A stretch of 15,693 nt of DNA from Deltaproteobacteria bacterium (GCA_019309815.1 JAFDFO010000019.1:1-15693), one strand, 5' to 3'; positions 7,267-14,567 are shown, counted from the stretch's first letter. Program-made: numbers and translations. The notes: generated from the sequence alone by a model not told the origin.

Positions 7267-8457
7267 CGCCAATCTCTTCAGGGCTGCTTCCATCCTATCC
7301 AGCCCCTCATCTATCCTGTCAAGACCCGTTGCGTAAGACAATCTGATGAAACCATCGTCACCGAAGGCAATCCCTGGTACCAAAGCCACACTGGCCTGGT
7401 TCAACAAGTATTCACAAAGGTCGGTGGAGTCTTTTATGATTTTTCCATCTGCCTTGACATTGAAGTAACGACTCACATTTGGAAAGGCGTAGAACGCCCC
7501 GCCGGGTAGGTTGCAATGGATCCCTGATATGGCATTCAATCGCTCTATGAGGTGTTTTCGCCTCTCATCAAAGGCCTCGATCATGGCCTGCAGGAAATCT
7601 TCTGAGCCCCTCAAAGCAGCAACTGCAGCTTTCTGTGCTATCGAGTTGGGGTTCGACGTACTCTGGCCCTGAATTTTGCCCATCCCTCCAATGACTTCTC
7701 GTGCTCCAGCTACATATCCTATGCGCCAGCCCGTCATGGCATAGGTCTTGGATAACCCATTCACAACAAAGGTCTTGGATTTCATCTCATCACTAACCTG
7801 GGCAATGCTCCAGAAGCGTGTATCGCCGAAGACCAGCTTTTCGTAGATCTCATCGGAAATGACCCAGATGTCGTGTTTCAAGATCACTTCTGCCAGGGCC
7901 CCTAACTCTGACTCAGTGTAGCATGAACCGGTTGGATTGGACGGACTGTTGAGAATCAGCATCTTGGTGAGAGGGGTAATAGCCTTCTCAAGAGATTCCG
8001 GCGATAACTTGAAGTCGTCTGCCTCTGCTGTGCTGACTATCACAGGACTTCCGCCCGCAAGCATGACGATTGGCGGATAGGACACCCAGTAAGGGGCCGG
8101 GATGATCACTTCGTCCCCCGGGTTCACGAAAGCCTGGGCTATATTGTAAAGAACATGTTTGCCTCCACAAGACACGATAATTTCTTCAGGTTCGTAGGCG
8201 AGGTCATTGTCACGCCGGAATTTCTCTATGATTGCATCCTTGAGTTCAGGAATGCCGCCCACTGCAGTATATCGTGTAAACCCCTCTTCTATTGCACGAA
8301 TCGCCGCGTCTCTGATGTGTTCTGGGGTATCAAAATCCGGCTCCCCCACCCCGAAGCTGACAACATCAATGCCCTCGGCTCTCATCGCCAATGCCTTTGC
8401 ATTCAAAGCCAGGGTAGCTGATGGTTTAATTCCTCTGATTCTTTCAGATAGAAGCAT
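7264..8457 (-). CDS. aspC: Pyridoxal-phosphate aminotransferase, aspartate aminotransferase type (class I)
   Basis: A cytoplasmic PLP enzyme of 397 residues that most likely exchanges amino groups between aspartate and 2-oxoglutarate (glutamate/oxaloacetate). Seen: NSPSNPTG (Asn174), SDEIYEKL (Asp202, pyridine nitrogen contact), SKTYAMTGWRIGY with PLP lysine Lys237, and IRLSYATG with the carboxylate-binding Arg372. PAPYWVSYP (120-128) is characteristic of the Ib subgroup found in many bacteria, whose members may also use prephenate, so the exact substrate is inferred. The start at 8457 is supported by AAGGAG a few nt upstream. The gene is monocistronic and diverges from the CLC gene. Its stop codon lies inside the terminal repeat of the hairpin element 7120-7266. 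Confidence 0.93.
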   Translation of the reverse strand: MLLSERIRGIKPSATLALNAKALAMRAEGIDVVSFGVGEPDFDTPEHIRDAAIRAIEEGFTRYTAVGGIPELKDAIIEKFRRDNDLAYEPEEIIVSCGGKHVLYNIAQAFVNPGDEVIIPAPYWVSYPPIVMLAGGSPVIVSTAEADDFKLSPESLEKAITPLTKMLILNSPSNPTGSCYTESELGALAEVILKHDIWVISDEIYEKLVFGDTRFWSIAQVSDEMKSKTFVVNGLSKTYAMTGWRIGYVAGAREVIGGMGKIQGQSTSNPNSIAQKAAVAALRGSEDFLQAMIEAFDERRKHLIERLNAISGIHCNLPGGAFYAFPNVSRYFNVKADGKIIKDSTDLCEYLLNQASVALVPGIAFGDDGFIRLSYATGLDRIDEGLDRMEAALKRLA

Positions 8458-8504
8458 GATTCACTCCTTAAACCGTTCGGCGCCCAAACACAGGGCCTTT
8501 TTTC

Positions 8505-8533
8505 TTGACCTGAGGGAGCCACGTCAATATAAG
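8505..8533 (+). promoter_or_regulatory. Sigma-70 promoter for the CLC gene
   Basis: TTGACC (8505-8510) and TATAAG (8528-8533), each 5 of 6 to consensus, are exactly 17 bp apart. Transcription would begin near 8540, about 57 nt before ATG 8597. The -10 overlaps the -10 of the opposing promoter. Confidence 0.65.
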
Positions 8534-8555
8534 TAATAGTTCTGCAACAACTCAA
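8526..8555 (-). promoter_or_regulatory. Candidate sigma-70 promoter for aspC, overlapping the CLC promoter
   Basis: On the minus strand TTGAGT (8555-8550) and TATATT (8531-8526, 5 of 6) are 18 bp apart. A start near 8519 would give a leader of about 60 nt before ATG 8457. The -10 shares four base pairs with the plus-strand -10. Confidence 0.45.
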
Positions 8556-8596
8556 AATAGCTAAACGGATATACTTCACCCATCCCGTATCAGAGA

Positions 8597-10897
8597 ATGT
8601 ATCAAAAGGCAATTCCTTTGAAGAAGAGGCTGTTTAACCATTTTATCCTCAAGCTCGGAAGTGCCCGCATTACTACAGCCGGGAAGTGGACATTCTATTA
8701 TGTCCTCATAGGACTCATTGCCGGTCTGGGCTCCATAGTCTTTCAGTACCTTTGCCAAGTCGGCCTACATGTCTTCCTGGATCTGCTGGCAGGCTACCGC
8801 CCTCCCGCCCCTGCCGGAGAGTCCCACCTTTTCCAACCAACGGGTGTGCCCTTTGTCCGCTGGATGCTCTTCTTCCTGCCGGCCTTTGGAGGCATTTTGA
8901 GCGGCTGGCTCGTCTATACCTTTGCCCCAGAGGCAGAAGGACACGGTACGGACGCTGCCATCGATTCCTATCACAACAAAGGTGGGTTCATCCGCGGAAG
9001 AATACCTTTTGTTAAGACCATTGCCTCTGCGCTCACCATTACATCAGGGGGTTCGGGAGGTCGCGAGGGGCCAATTGCTCAGATCGGAGCCGGATTCGGA
9101 TCCTTTCTGGCCACCAAGTTGAAGCTCTCTGATCGGGAACGCCGCATCATGCTGGCCGCAGGCGTGGGAGCAGGTGTGGGAAGCATCTTTCGCGCACCAT
9201 TGGCTGGTGCCCTCTTTGCGGCTGAGGTCCTCTACCGTGACCCGGAATTTGAGTCAGAAGTAATTATCCCCGCCGGGATCTCTTCAGTGGTTGCCTACTG
9301 CGTCTTCTGTCTGGTCTTTGGATGGGGCTCGCTCTTTGAATCTCAGGACTTTGTCTTTCAGAACCCTTTGGAATTGGGGCCATACATTGTGCTCGCCTTC
9401 GTCCTGGTTGGTGCCGGTATCCTTTACGTTAAGGCGTTCTATGGTCTGCACCATGTCTTCAAACAATTGAGAGTCCCGAATCATATCAAGCCGGCCATCG
9501 GCGGCCTCTGCACTGGTATTATCGGGTTCTTCCTACCTGCCACGTTGGCCTTCGGGTACGGATATGCCCAGATGGCCCTGGACAACGTACCGCCGGCTCT
9601 TTTCGGGTCTGGGACACTATTCCTACTGGCACTGGCTTTAGGAAAGATAATGACAACTTCTTTTTCAATCGGTTCAGGGGGAAGCGGCGGGGTGTTTGGC
9701 CCGTCCATTGTCATCGGCGGAGCCCTGGGTGGGGCCGTGGGGAGAATCTTCCACCTCATCCTGCCGGGAATCGTCACCCAGCCAGGTGCTTTTGTGGTAG
9801 TTGGCATGGCCGGGTTCTTTGCCGCCGTCTCCAATACGCCGATCTCCACGATAATATTTGTTAGTGAGATGACCGATTCGTATCAGCTGCTGCTGCCCAG
9901 CCTGCTGGTCTGCTCGCTCGCTTTCCTACTTTCCCGAAAATGGACAATTTATGTGAAGCAGGTGCCAAGTCGGATAGACTCCAATGCCCACCGTGGAGAT
10001 TTTTTTGTGGACGTGCTTGGAACGATCAGGGTGAAAGAGCTCATGCCTCAATTGAGAAGAGTTGAACTGGTCCCTGAGAACATGCGCCTCGTAGATTTCA
10101 GGAAGATGTTCTCTTCGACCGAGCAGCAGTATTTCCCGGTTGTTGACGAAGAAAAGAGGCTTACAGGCATATTTTCCATTAACGATATCCGAGGTGTCAT
10201 CTTTGATCAGGAGGTCGGAGACCTTGTGGTGATGAAAGATGTCGCCAACTCGGACATCATAGTCACAACACCCTCTGAAGACCTCAGTGAGGTTCTCAAG
10301 AAATTCACCATTCGCAACATAAACAGGCTCCCTGTTGTCAGGGAGGAAGACCACAAGATTCTGCTCGGAATGTTAGATCGCCGGGAGGTAATTCAATATT
10401 ACAACGAGAGGGTCGATGAGATTAAGCTGAGGCACCATAGAGCAGACATTGAATCAGATCGCGAAATCAGCCAGTTGAAAAATATCCCTGTGCGTGAAGC
10501 CATGAGGCGTGAGATGCAGACCATCCCGGCGGACATGTCTCTCACAGAACTGCAAGATTTTGTTCATCGGAGCAAGTTTAACAGCTTTCCGGTCGTTGAC
10601 GAACTTGACCGCTTGATCGGCATGTTATCCCTGAGTGATTGTCAAGAGTGCTTCAGCCAGGAGCGTGAGGAGACACTGACCGCAAAAGATGTCGCAACCC
10701 CCGGTATTGTAACCATAACCGAGGATGATAGTCTGTTCCGGGCCCTCACCAGGATCACCCAGGGGGATTTTTCCGTACTCCCGGTGGTCGACAAAGAGCA
10801 TCCCAAAAAGCTCCTGGGAGTTATCAGTCGAAGAGATATCATGTCCACCTATGACAACATGATCATCAAGAAGAGCAAGAGCAATTCGGAAAGGTAG
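8597..10897 (+). CDS. CLC-family anion channel/transporter with four CBS domains
   Basis: A membrane protein of 766 residues: a CLC pore domain (about 30-455) and a long cytoplasmic tail. GREGP (155-159) carries the gating glutamate Glu157 (Glu148 in E. coli ClcA). GSGGVFGPSIVIGG (362-375) is the second anion-binding loop, and Tyr452 may match Tyr445. Two positions differ from ClcA. The GSGIP serine is His116 (APEAEGHGTD), and the internal proton glutamate Glu203 is Val211 (FAAEVLYRD), as in channel-type CLCs. I infer passive anion conduction rather than H+/anion exchange. The tail holds four CBS modules: about 478-536, 544-603, 630-686 and 694-753, i.e. two Bateman pairs, likely binding adenine nucleotides. 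Two CBS modules are more usual. The ribosome-binding site before 8597 is weak (CAGAGA). A single-gene unit. Confidence 0.92.
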   Translation: MYQKAIPLKKRLFNHFILKLGSARITTAGKWTFYYVLIGLIAGLGSIVFQYLCQVGLHVFLDLLAGYRPPAPAGESHLFQPTGVPFVRWMLFFLPAFGGILSGWLVYTFAPEAEGHGTDAAIDSYHNKGGFIRGRIPFVKTIASALTITSGGSGGREGPIAQIGAGFGSFLATKLKLSDRERRIMLAAGVGAGVGSIFRAPLAGALFAAEVLYRDPEFESEVIIPAGISSVVAYCVFCLVFGWGSLFESQDFVFQNPLELGPYIVLAFVLVGAGILYVKAFYGLHHVFKQLRVPNHIKPAIGGLCTGIIGFFLPATLAFGYGYAQMALDNVPPALFGSGTLFLLALALGKIMTTSFSIGSGGSGGVFGPSIVIGGALGGAVGRIFHLILPGIVTQPGAFVVVGMAGFFAAVSNTPISTIIFVSEMTDSYQLLLPSLLVCSLAFLLSRKWTIYVKQVPSRIDSNAHRGDFFVDVLGTIRVKELMPQLRRVELVPENMRLVDFRKMFSSTEQQYFPVVDEEKRLTGIFSINDIRGVIFDQEVGDLVVMKDVANSDIIVTTPSEDLSEVLKKFTIRNINRLPVVREEDHKILLGMLDRREVIQYYNERVDEIKLRHHRADIESDREISQLKNIPVREAMRREMQTIPADMSLTELQDFVHRSKFNSFPVVDELDRLIGMLSLSDCQECFSQEREETLTAKDVATPGIVTITEDDSLFRALTRITQGDFSVLPVVDKEHPKKLLGVISRRDIMSTYDNMIIKKSKSNSER

Positions 10898-10989
10898 GCA
10901 GTGTCCCGCCTCAGAAGTTCCTTTGGAAGAACCTATGATCACCGCAAAGCCGCCTTACGAATATCGGAGCTTTCTTCTGAGACATAACA

Positions 10990-11206
10990 CTAGAACCCAT
11001 GTCAAGAATGTGGATCAGGCCTCAGGGCAAGTTGAAAATCCCGAACTTGTCGTCGGGGACGCGGGGCGGTCCGCCATCGCTCAAAGAGCTTTGGCGCGAC
11101 AAGTGAAAAAGCGGAGTCCCACTGTAAGCGGGATGAGCTTAAAGATTTTGAGCCGACCCGCAACACCGCAATGGGGCCTTAGACGTATTCTTGAGATGGG
11201 TTCTTA
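10990..11206. repeat. MITE-like hairpin element, copy 2 (longer)
   Basis: The ends AGAACCCATGTCAAGAAT (10992-11009) and 11187-11204 are inverted at 17 of 18 positions. Inside, ACTTGTCG (11045-11052) pairs with 11097-11104. It is related to copy 1 but inverted relative to it. GGATCAGG plus AGGGCAAG of the left arm (11012-11030) recur in copy 1's right arm, and the right arm's GCGGTGTTG (minus strand) recurs in copy 1's left arm (about 7156-7164). The right end covers the truA stop codon (TAA, 11206-11204). The remaining sequence of the 306-bp gap after the CLC gene (10898-10989) shows nothing definite. Confidence 0.7.
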
Positions 11207-11953
11207 GTATTTGACTTCCTTCAGCACCAGCCCATGAGCCGGAGCGGTTATGCCGGCTTTCTTGCGGTCCTTTGACATTAGGATGTCCTCAAAGGCTCCT
11301 GGCGATACCTTCCCAAGCCCAACATCAACGAGCGTCCCCACCACGTTTCGTACCATGTGCCGCAGAAATCCGTCGGCCTCAATACTGAAAACCACGTAGC
11401 CGTCTGCGTCCTTTTCGGTCAGGTTCGCATCGATGACCGTCCGAACAGCATCCGACCGTAGACTGCCGGTCGCCTCAAAAGCTGAGAAGTCGTGTTGGCC
11501 TTCCAAATAGGCCATAGCTTTGTTCATAGCGTTGAGGTCAAGTGGTTTTCTAATGTGCCAGGCGTACTGCCGAAAGAGGGCTGTGGGGGTGTACCGATTC
11601 AAAATGCGGTATCGGTACACTTTGCTCCGGGCACTGTATTGTGCGTGGAAACCGTCATCAACAGCTGCACAGTCTTTGATGACAATGTCCGGAGGAAGGA
11701 GGCTGTTCAGGCCTCTTTCGAAGATTTCAGACGTGAGCCTTGTGTCGGCACGAAAGCTGGCCACCTGGTTGAGCGCATGCACCCCGGCATCAGTGCGCCC
11801 GGATCCGATCACTGTGACCGGATTTTTTATCATGGTCTCAAGCGCGGCTTCAATCGTCCCCTGAATCGTGGTGCCGTCATTTTGGCGCTGCCATCCTTGA
11901 TAGGCGGTGCCGTCGTATTCGATGACTATCTTGAAGTTCTGCAAGAGAAACAA
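11204..11953 (-). CDS. truA: tRNA pseudouridine(38-40) synthase TruA
   Basis: TruA isomerises uridines 38-40 in the anticodon arm of many tRNAs. The 249 residues are the family length. Catalytic Asp55 sits in GSGRTDAGVHA (51-60). YDGTAYQGWQRQ (13-24), KVYRYRI (111-117) and FLRHMVRNVVGTL (196-208) are the other signature segments. The start is TTG at 11953, with AGG 5 nt before it. Another TTG three codons on (11944) is possible but worse spaced. No ATG fits in this frame before the conserved region. It follows argC by 55 bp on the same strand, so co-transcription is likely. Its stop codon falls in the terminal repeat of the hairpin element at 10990-11206. Confidence 0.95.
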   Translation of the reverse strand: MFLLQNFKIVIEYDGTAYQGWQRQNDGTTIQGTIEAALETMIKNPVTVIGSGRTDAGVHALNQVASFRADTRLTSEIFERGLNSLLPPDIVIKDCAAVDDGFHAQYSARSKVYRYRILNRYTPTALFRQYAWHIRKPLDLNAMNKAMAYLEGQHDFSAFEATGSLRSDAVRTVIDANLTEKDADGYVVFSIEADGFLRHMVRNVVGTLVDVGLGKVSPGAFEDILMSKDRKKAGITAPAHGLVLKEVKY

Positions 11954-12008
11954 ATACCTGAGTGCGCTAAAATGAATTGAAGTGGCTAAAGTGCACTATA
12001 GCGCTGCC

Positions 12009-13046
12009 TTACAAGAGAAACGGCAGCTGATCCAGCCCTGCTGTCTCCGGAAGCCCCAGCATAATGTTCATGTTCTGGACAGCCTGACCAGAGGCGCCTT
12101 TTACCAGGTTGTCAATCGCCGAGATCAGAACGAGGCGCTTGGTCCCCGTGGCCACCTGAAATCCGATATCGCAGTAGTTGGTCCCCTTTACGTGCAAAGT
12201 ATTAGGGAATCTGCCCGGCGAACAGATCCGGACAAAAGGCTTGTCTGCATAAAAGGAATCGAGGAGAGAAGCCACGTCCTGAATCGAAACATCCTCCGTC
12301 AATTCAACATAGATCGTGGTCAGCATACCTCGCGTCATGGGCACCAAGTGGGGTGTAAAAGTAGTGCGGATGGTACGCCCACAGAAGAGGCTCAAAACCT
12401 CGTCCATCTCCGGATTATGCCGATGCTTGGCCACGTTATATGCCTTGAGACCTTCATTCACCTCGCAGTAGTGACTGGCCAAGCTAACCGAACGCCCGGC
12501 CCCACTCGCACCTGACTTCGAATCTGCAATAATGCTGTCAGGGTCAACAAACGTGGCCTTGATAATAGGTAGCAAGGGAAGGAGAACGCTCGTGGGATAA
12601 CAACCCGGGTTCCCAACCAGGGAGGCATTTTGGATATCATCAAAATAAATCTCGGGCAGACCGTAAACGGCTGTTTTGAGCAAATCCTTTGCCTCATGGG
12701 GCTCATACCAGGCCTCATATACCGCTGGATCCTTGAATCTGAAATCTGCGCTCAGGTCAACGACCTTCTTCCCCCGCGCAACGAGTCCGGGAACAACTTC
12801 CATGGACGTCTTGTGTGGAAGCGCCGTGAACACCACGTCTGCCGCCTCTGAAACAGCCTCCGCTGAAAAAGACTGGCAGGTCAGATTCACAATCCCGGCC
12901 ATGGCCGGATAGACATCGGAAAACGGCTGGCCGGCATACTGGCGAGAGGTAATCATCGTCAGTTCTGCTTGGGGATGGGCCGACACGATTCTTACAAGCT
13001 CTGCACCTGCGTAGCCGGTAGAACCAATTACTGCCACCTTGAACAT
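12009..13046 (-). CDS. argC: N-acetyl-gamma-glutamyl-phosphate reductase
   Basis: ArgC performs the third step of arginine synthesis, NADPH-dependent reduction of N-acetylglutamyl phosphate to the semialdehyde. From ATG 13046 the protein has 345 residues, the normal length. The Rossmann motif VIGSTGYAGAELVR (6-19) is at the N-terminus, and catalytic Cys149 is in VGNPGCYPTS. DSKSGASGAGR is also characteristic. The start is fixed by GGAGG 4 nt upstream. The frame stays open upstream to ATG 13112, which would add MGRRNSLLPRRP plus ten more residues (22 in all). That region is more likely an mRNA leader, though possibly translated. It lies between infA and truA with its own promoter at 13128-13156. 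Confidence 0.95.
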   Translation of the reverse strand: MFKVAVIGSTGYAGAELVRIVSAHPQAELTMITSRQYAGQPFSDVYPAMAGIVNLTCQSFSAEAVSEAADVVFTALPHKTSMEVVPGLVARGKKVVDLSADFRFKDPAVYEAWYEPHEAKDLLKTAVYGLPEIYFDDIQNASLVGNPGCYPTSVLLPLLPIIKATFVDPDSIIADSKSGASGAGRSVSLASHYCEVNEGLKAYNVAKHRHNPEMDEVLSLFCGRTIRTTFTPHLVPMTRGMLTTIYVELTEDVSIQDVASLLDSFYADKPFVRICSPGRFPNTLHVKGTNYCDIGFQVATGTKRLVLISAIDNLVKGASGQAVQNMNIMLGLPETAGLDQLPFLL

Positions 13047-13050
13047 GTTT

Positions 13051-13055
13051 CCTCC
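13051..13055 (-). promoter_or_regulatory. argC ribosome-binding site
   Basis: GGAGG followed by AAAC then ATG 13046. It sets the start of argC at the canonical N-terminus MFKVAVIGSTGYAG and not at the longer in-frame ATG 13112, which has no such site. Confidence 0.8.
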
Positions 13056-13086
13056 AGAATAAGTCGCTAAAGTTGAGGGCCTGCGC

Positions 13087-13109
13087 GGGAGGAGGGAATT
13101 CCTCCTCCC
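13087..13109 (-). promoter_or_regulatory. Hairpin in the argC leader
   Basis: A perfect 9-bp stem with a 5-nt loop: GGGAGGAGG (13087-13095) pairs with CCTCCTCCC (13101-13109) on either side of GAATT. It starts about 12 nt into the predicted argC transcript. No T-run follows, so it is not an intrinsic terminator. The CCTCC of its distal strand could alternatively pair with the argC GGAGG site at 13051-13055, so a translation-control role is conceivable (inference). Confidence 0.55.
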
Positions 13110-13127
13110 CATTTAAGAGACAATCTG

Positions 13128-13156
13128 ACCCTATGGTAAGCCATTTCCCTTGTCAA
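13128..13156 (-). promoter_or_regulatory. Sigma-70 promoter for argC-truA
   Basis: On the minus strand, perfect TTGACA (13156-13151), 17 bp, then TAGGGT (13133-13128), which keeps the key T, A and final T. Transcription near 13121 would give a 75-nt leader. The rest of the infA-argC gap (about 13157-13316) shows no gene and no clear terminator after infA. Confidence 0.55.
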
Positions 13157-13316
13157 ATCAAAAATAGGCGCAATTCTGCCGCTGGTTCGTGAAGGCTGAG
13201 TCGGACTTTCCGGGCGATACCAATGGCAAACCAAGGGTGGAGGGTCACTGCGAATAGCAGGAGAGATACAAAAGTGGAGGGCGAAGTTGGGACGAAACGT
13301 CCGGTCTCGAGGTCAA

Positions 13317-13535
13317 CTACCGGAACCGGTATGTAATCCTTCCTCGGGTCAAGTCGTACGGCGAGAGTTCTACGGTCACTATATCTCCAGGCAGGATCTT
13401 AATAGAGTACTTCCGCATCTTTCCGCAGGGATGAGCCATGATCGTATGTTTGTTCTCCAATTCCACCTTGTAGGTACCATGCGACATGTCTTGAATGACT
13501 TTGCCTTGCATCTCGATGGCTTCCTCTTTTGGCAT
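13317..13535 (-). CDS. infA: Translation initiation factor IF-1
   Basis: IF-1 binds the ribosomal A site of the 30S subunit during initiation. From ATG 13535 the protein is MPKEEAIEMQGKV..., 72 residues, the standard IF-1 length, a single S1-like OB fold. The C-terminal half is canonical (GKMRKYSIKILPGDIVTVELSPYDLTRGRITYRFR). The middle departs from the common form: MSHGTYKVELENKHTIMAHPCGKMRK in place of the usual LPNAMF and AHISGKMRK. It sits beside rpsI-rplM rather than in the secY-rpmJ-rpsM cluster, so it may be a second IF-1 paralogue. A terminator separates it from rpsI, so it probably has its own promoter, but none was convincing in 13536-13608. TTG 13541 is rejected as the start because the ribosome-binding site would touch it. 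Confidence 0.9.
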   Translation of the reverse strand: MPKEEAIEMQGKVIQDMSHGTYKVELENKHTIMAHPCGKMRKYSIKILPGDIVTVELSPYDLTRGRITYRFR

Positions 13536-13540
13536 AATCA

Positions 13541-13551
13541 ACTCACCCCTT
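13541..13551 (-). promoter_or_regulatory. infA ribosome-binding site
   Basis: AAGGGGTGAGT on the minus strand places the purine-rich core about 6 nt before ATG 13535. It directly abuts the alternative TTG at 13541 and so favours the ATG. Confidence 0.65.
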
Positions 13552-13608
13552 GCTTTCTGTTGGAAGAGAAAAATGGCGGCCCCTCACTGTATGCGGAGCC
13601 GAAGCGAC

Positions 13609-13637
13609 AAAAAAGGAAGAAGCCCTCAGCTCCTCCC
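13609..13637 (-). terminator. Intrinsic terminator after rplM-rpsI
   Basis: On the minus strand GGGAGGAGC (13637-13629), loop TGAGG, GCTTCTTCC (13623-13615), then six Ts (13614-13609). All nine stem positions pair if two G-U pairs are allowed. It begins 28 bp after the rpsI stop. Confidence 0.75.
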
Positions 13638-13664
13638 TCTCAGAGATTGCAAATGAGAAGCCAC

Positions 13665-14054
13665 CTAACGCTTCGAATACTGGAAACGAGCCCGGGCGCC
13701 TTTTTGCCCGTATTTCTTTCGTTCCTTCACTCTGGCATCACGTGTAACAAGGCCTGCTTTCTTCAGTATCTGCCTGAACTCTGGATTAAACTGAAGCAAA
13801 GCTCTCGTAATTCCGTGCCGAATAGCTGCGGCCTGTCCGGAGATACCTCCACCGCTGACGTTGACTTTCACGTCAAAGTTGCCGTAGGTGTCAGTCAAGA
13901 TAAACGGTTGTTCTACCACCATCTTGGCCGTTTCCCGGCCAAAATAGTCTTCGATGGTTCGATTATTTATTGTGATGATCCCTTTGCCTGGCTTGAGCCA
14001 CGTCCTGGCGATAGAACTCTTCCGTTTCCCAGTAGCGTAAATAGATTCTGCCAT
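13665..14054 (-). CDS. rpsI: 30S ribosomal protein S9
   Basis: S9 is a small-subunit protein whose C-terminal tail reaches the P-site tRNA. The protein is 129 residues, full length. Seen: the N-terminal YATGKRKSSIARTWLKPGKG, the VSGGGISGQAAAIRHGITRAL core, and the basic end KKYGQKGARARFQYSKR with the invariant final Lys-Arg. It lies 14 bp after rplM, with AGGAGCGG before its ATG, the near-universal rplM-rpsI operon. It is followed by an intrinsic terminator. Confidence 0.98.
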   Translation of the reverse strand: MAESIYATGKRKSSIARTWLKPGKGIITINNRTIEDYFGRETAKMVVEQPFILTDTYGNFDVKVNVSGGGISGQAAAIRHGITRALLQFNPEFRQILKKAGLVTRDARVKERKKYGQKGARARFQYSKR

Positions 14055-14068
14055 AAACCGCTCCTAAA

Positions 14069-14500
14069 CTAAAACTGCAGTGTTTCAGGTTGCTGTGCCG
14101 AATGTGGGTGTTCCGCCCCAGCATAAACTTTTAGCTTTTTCAACATGCTACGCCCAAGCCTGTTCTTTGGAAGCATCCCCCTGACGGCGTGCATGACCAA
14201 ATCCTCGGGGCGTTTTTCCAGAAGCTGCCTGGCCGTCATTGACTTGAGCCCCCCCATATAGCCGCTGTGGCGATGATAGAGTTTGTCATCCCACTTCCTG
14301 CCGGTCAAAGCGACTTTGTCAGCATTGATTACAATGATGTGGTCACCCGTATCAACGTGAGGTGTATAGATGGGCTTATGCTTCCCCCTGAGGCGGGAGG
14401 CGACAAAACTGGCCAGCCTCCCCAGGACGCGCTCTCTGGCATCTACAACGAACCAGTCCCTCTCTACCTCTGATAGTTTTGCACTGTAAGTTTTCATCAT
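14069..14500 (-). CDS. rplM: 50S ribosomal protein L13
   Basis: L13 is an early-assembly protein of the large subunit that binds 23S rRNA. The protein is 143 residues, full length. Seen: TYSAKLSEVERDWFVVDARERVLGRLAS at the N-terminus, HVDTGDHIIVINADKVALTGRKWDDKLYHRHSGYMGG in the middle, and VRGMLPKNRLGRSMLKKLKVYAGAEHPHSAQQP at the end. Two adjacent ATGs (14500 and 14497) are possible starts. AGAGATCGG precedes them and does not decide between them. It is first gene of the rplM-rpsI operon, behind a promoter at 14539-14567. Confidence 0.98.
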   Translation of the reverse strand: MMKTYSAKLSEVERDWFVVDARERVLGRLASFVASRLRGKHKPIYTPHVDTGDHIIVINADKVALTGRKWDDKLYHRHSGYMGGLKSMTARQLLEKRPEDLVMHAVRGMLPKNRLGRSMLKKLKVYAGAEHPHSAQQPETLQF

Positions 14501-14538
14501 TCCGATCTCTTCGATTCCCCTGACTTTAGAAACTGTAA

Positions 14539-14567
14539 CGAATATTACCCCGTCAGCGCCCTGTCAA
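14539..14567 (-). promoter_or_regulatory. Promoter for rplM-rpsI
   Basis: On the minus strand perfect TTGACA (14567-14562), 17 bp, then TATTCG (14544-14539). The -10 is only partly consensus, though TAATAT overlaps it at shorter spacing. A T-rich stretch lies directly upstream of the -35 and could act as an UP element. Confidence 0.45.

Noticed and set aside
10898..10945. Possible terminator after the CLC gene (AGTTCCTTTGGAAGAACC)
   Set aside because: The stem is short and imperfect and no T-run follows.
10923..11207. Plus-strand open frame of 94 codons after the CLC gene
   Set aside because: Most of it is the inverted-repeat element. No domain and no ribosome-binding site.
13287..14072. 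Plus-strand open frame of 261 codons
   Set aside because: Runs antisense through infA, the terminator and rpsI, all certain features. A shadow frame.
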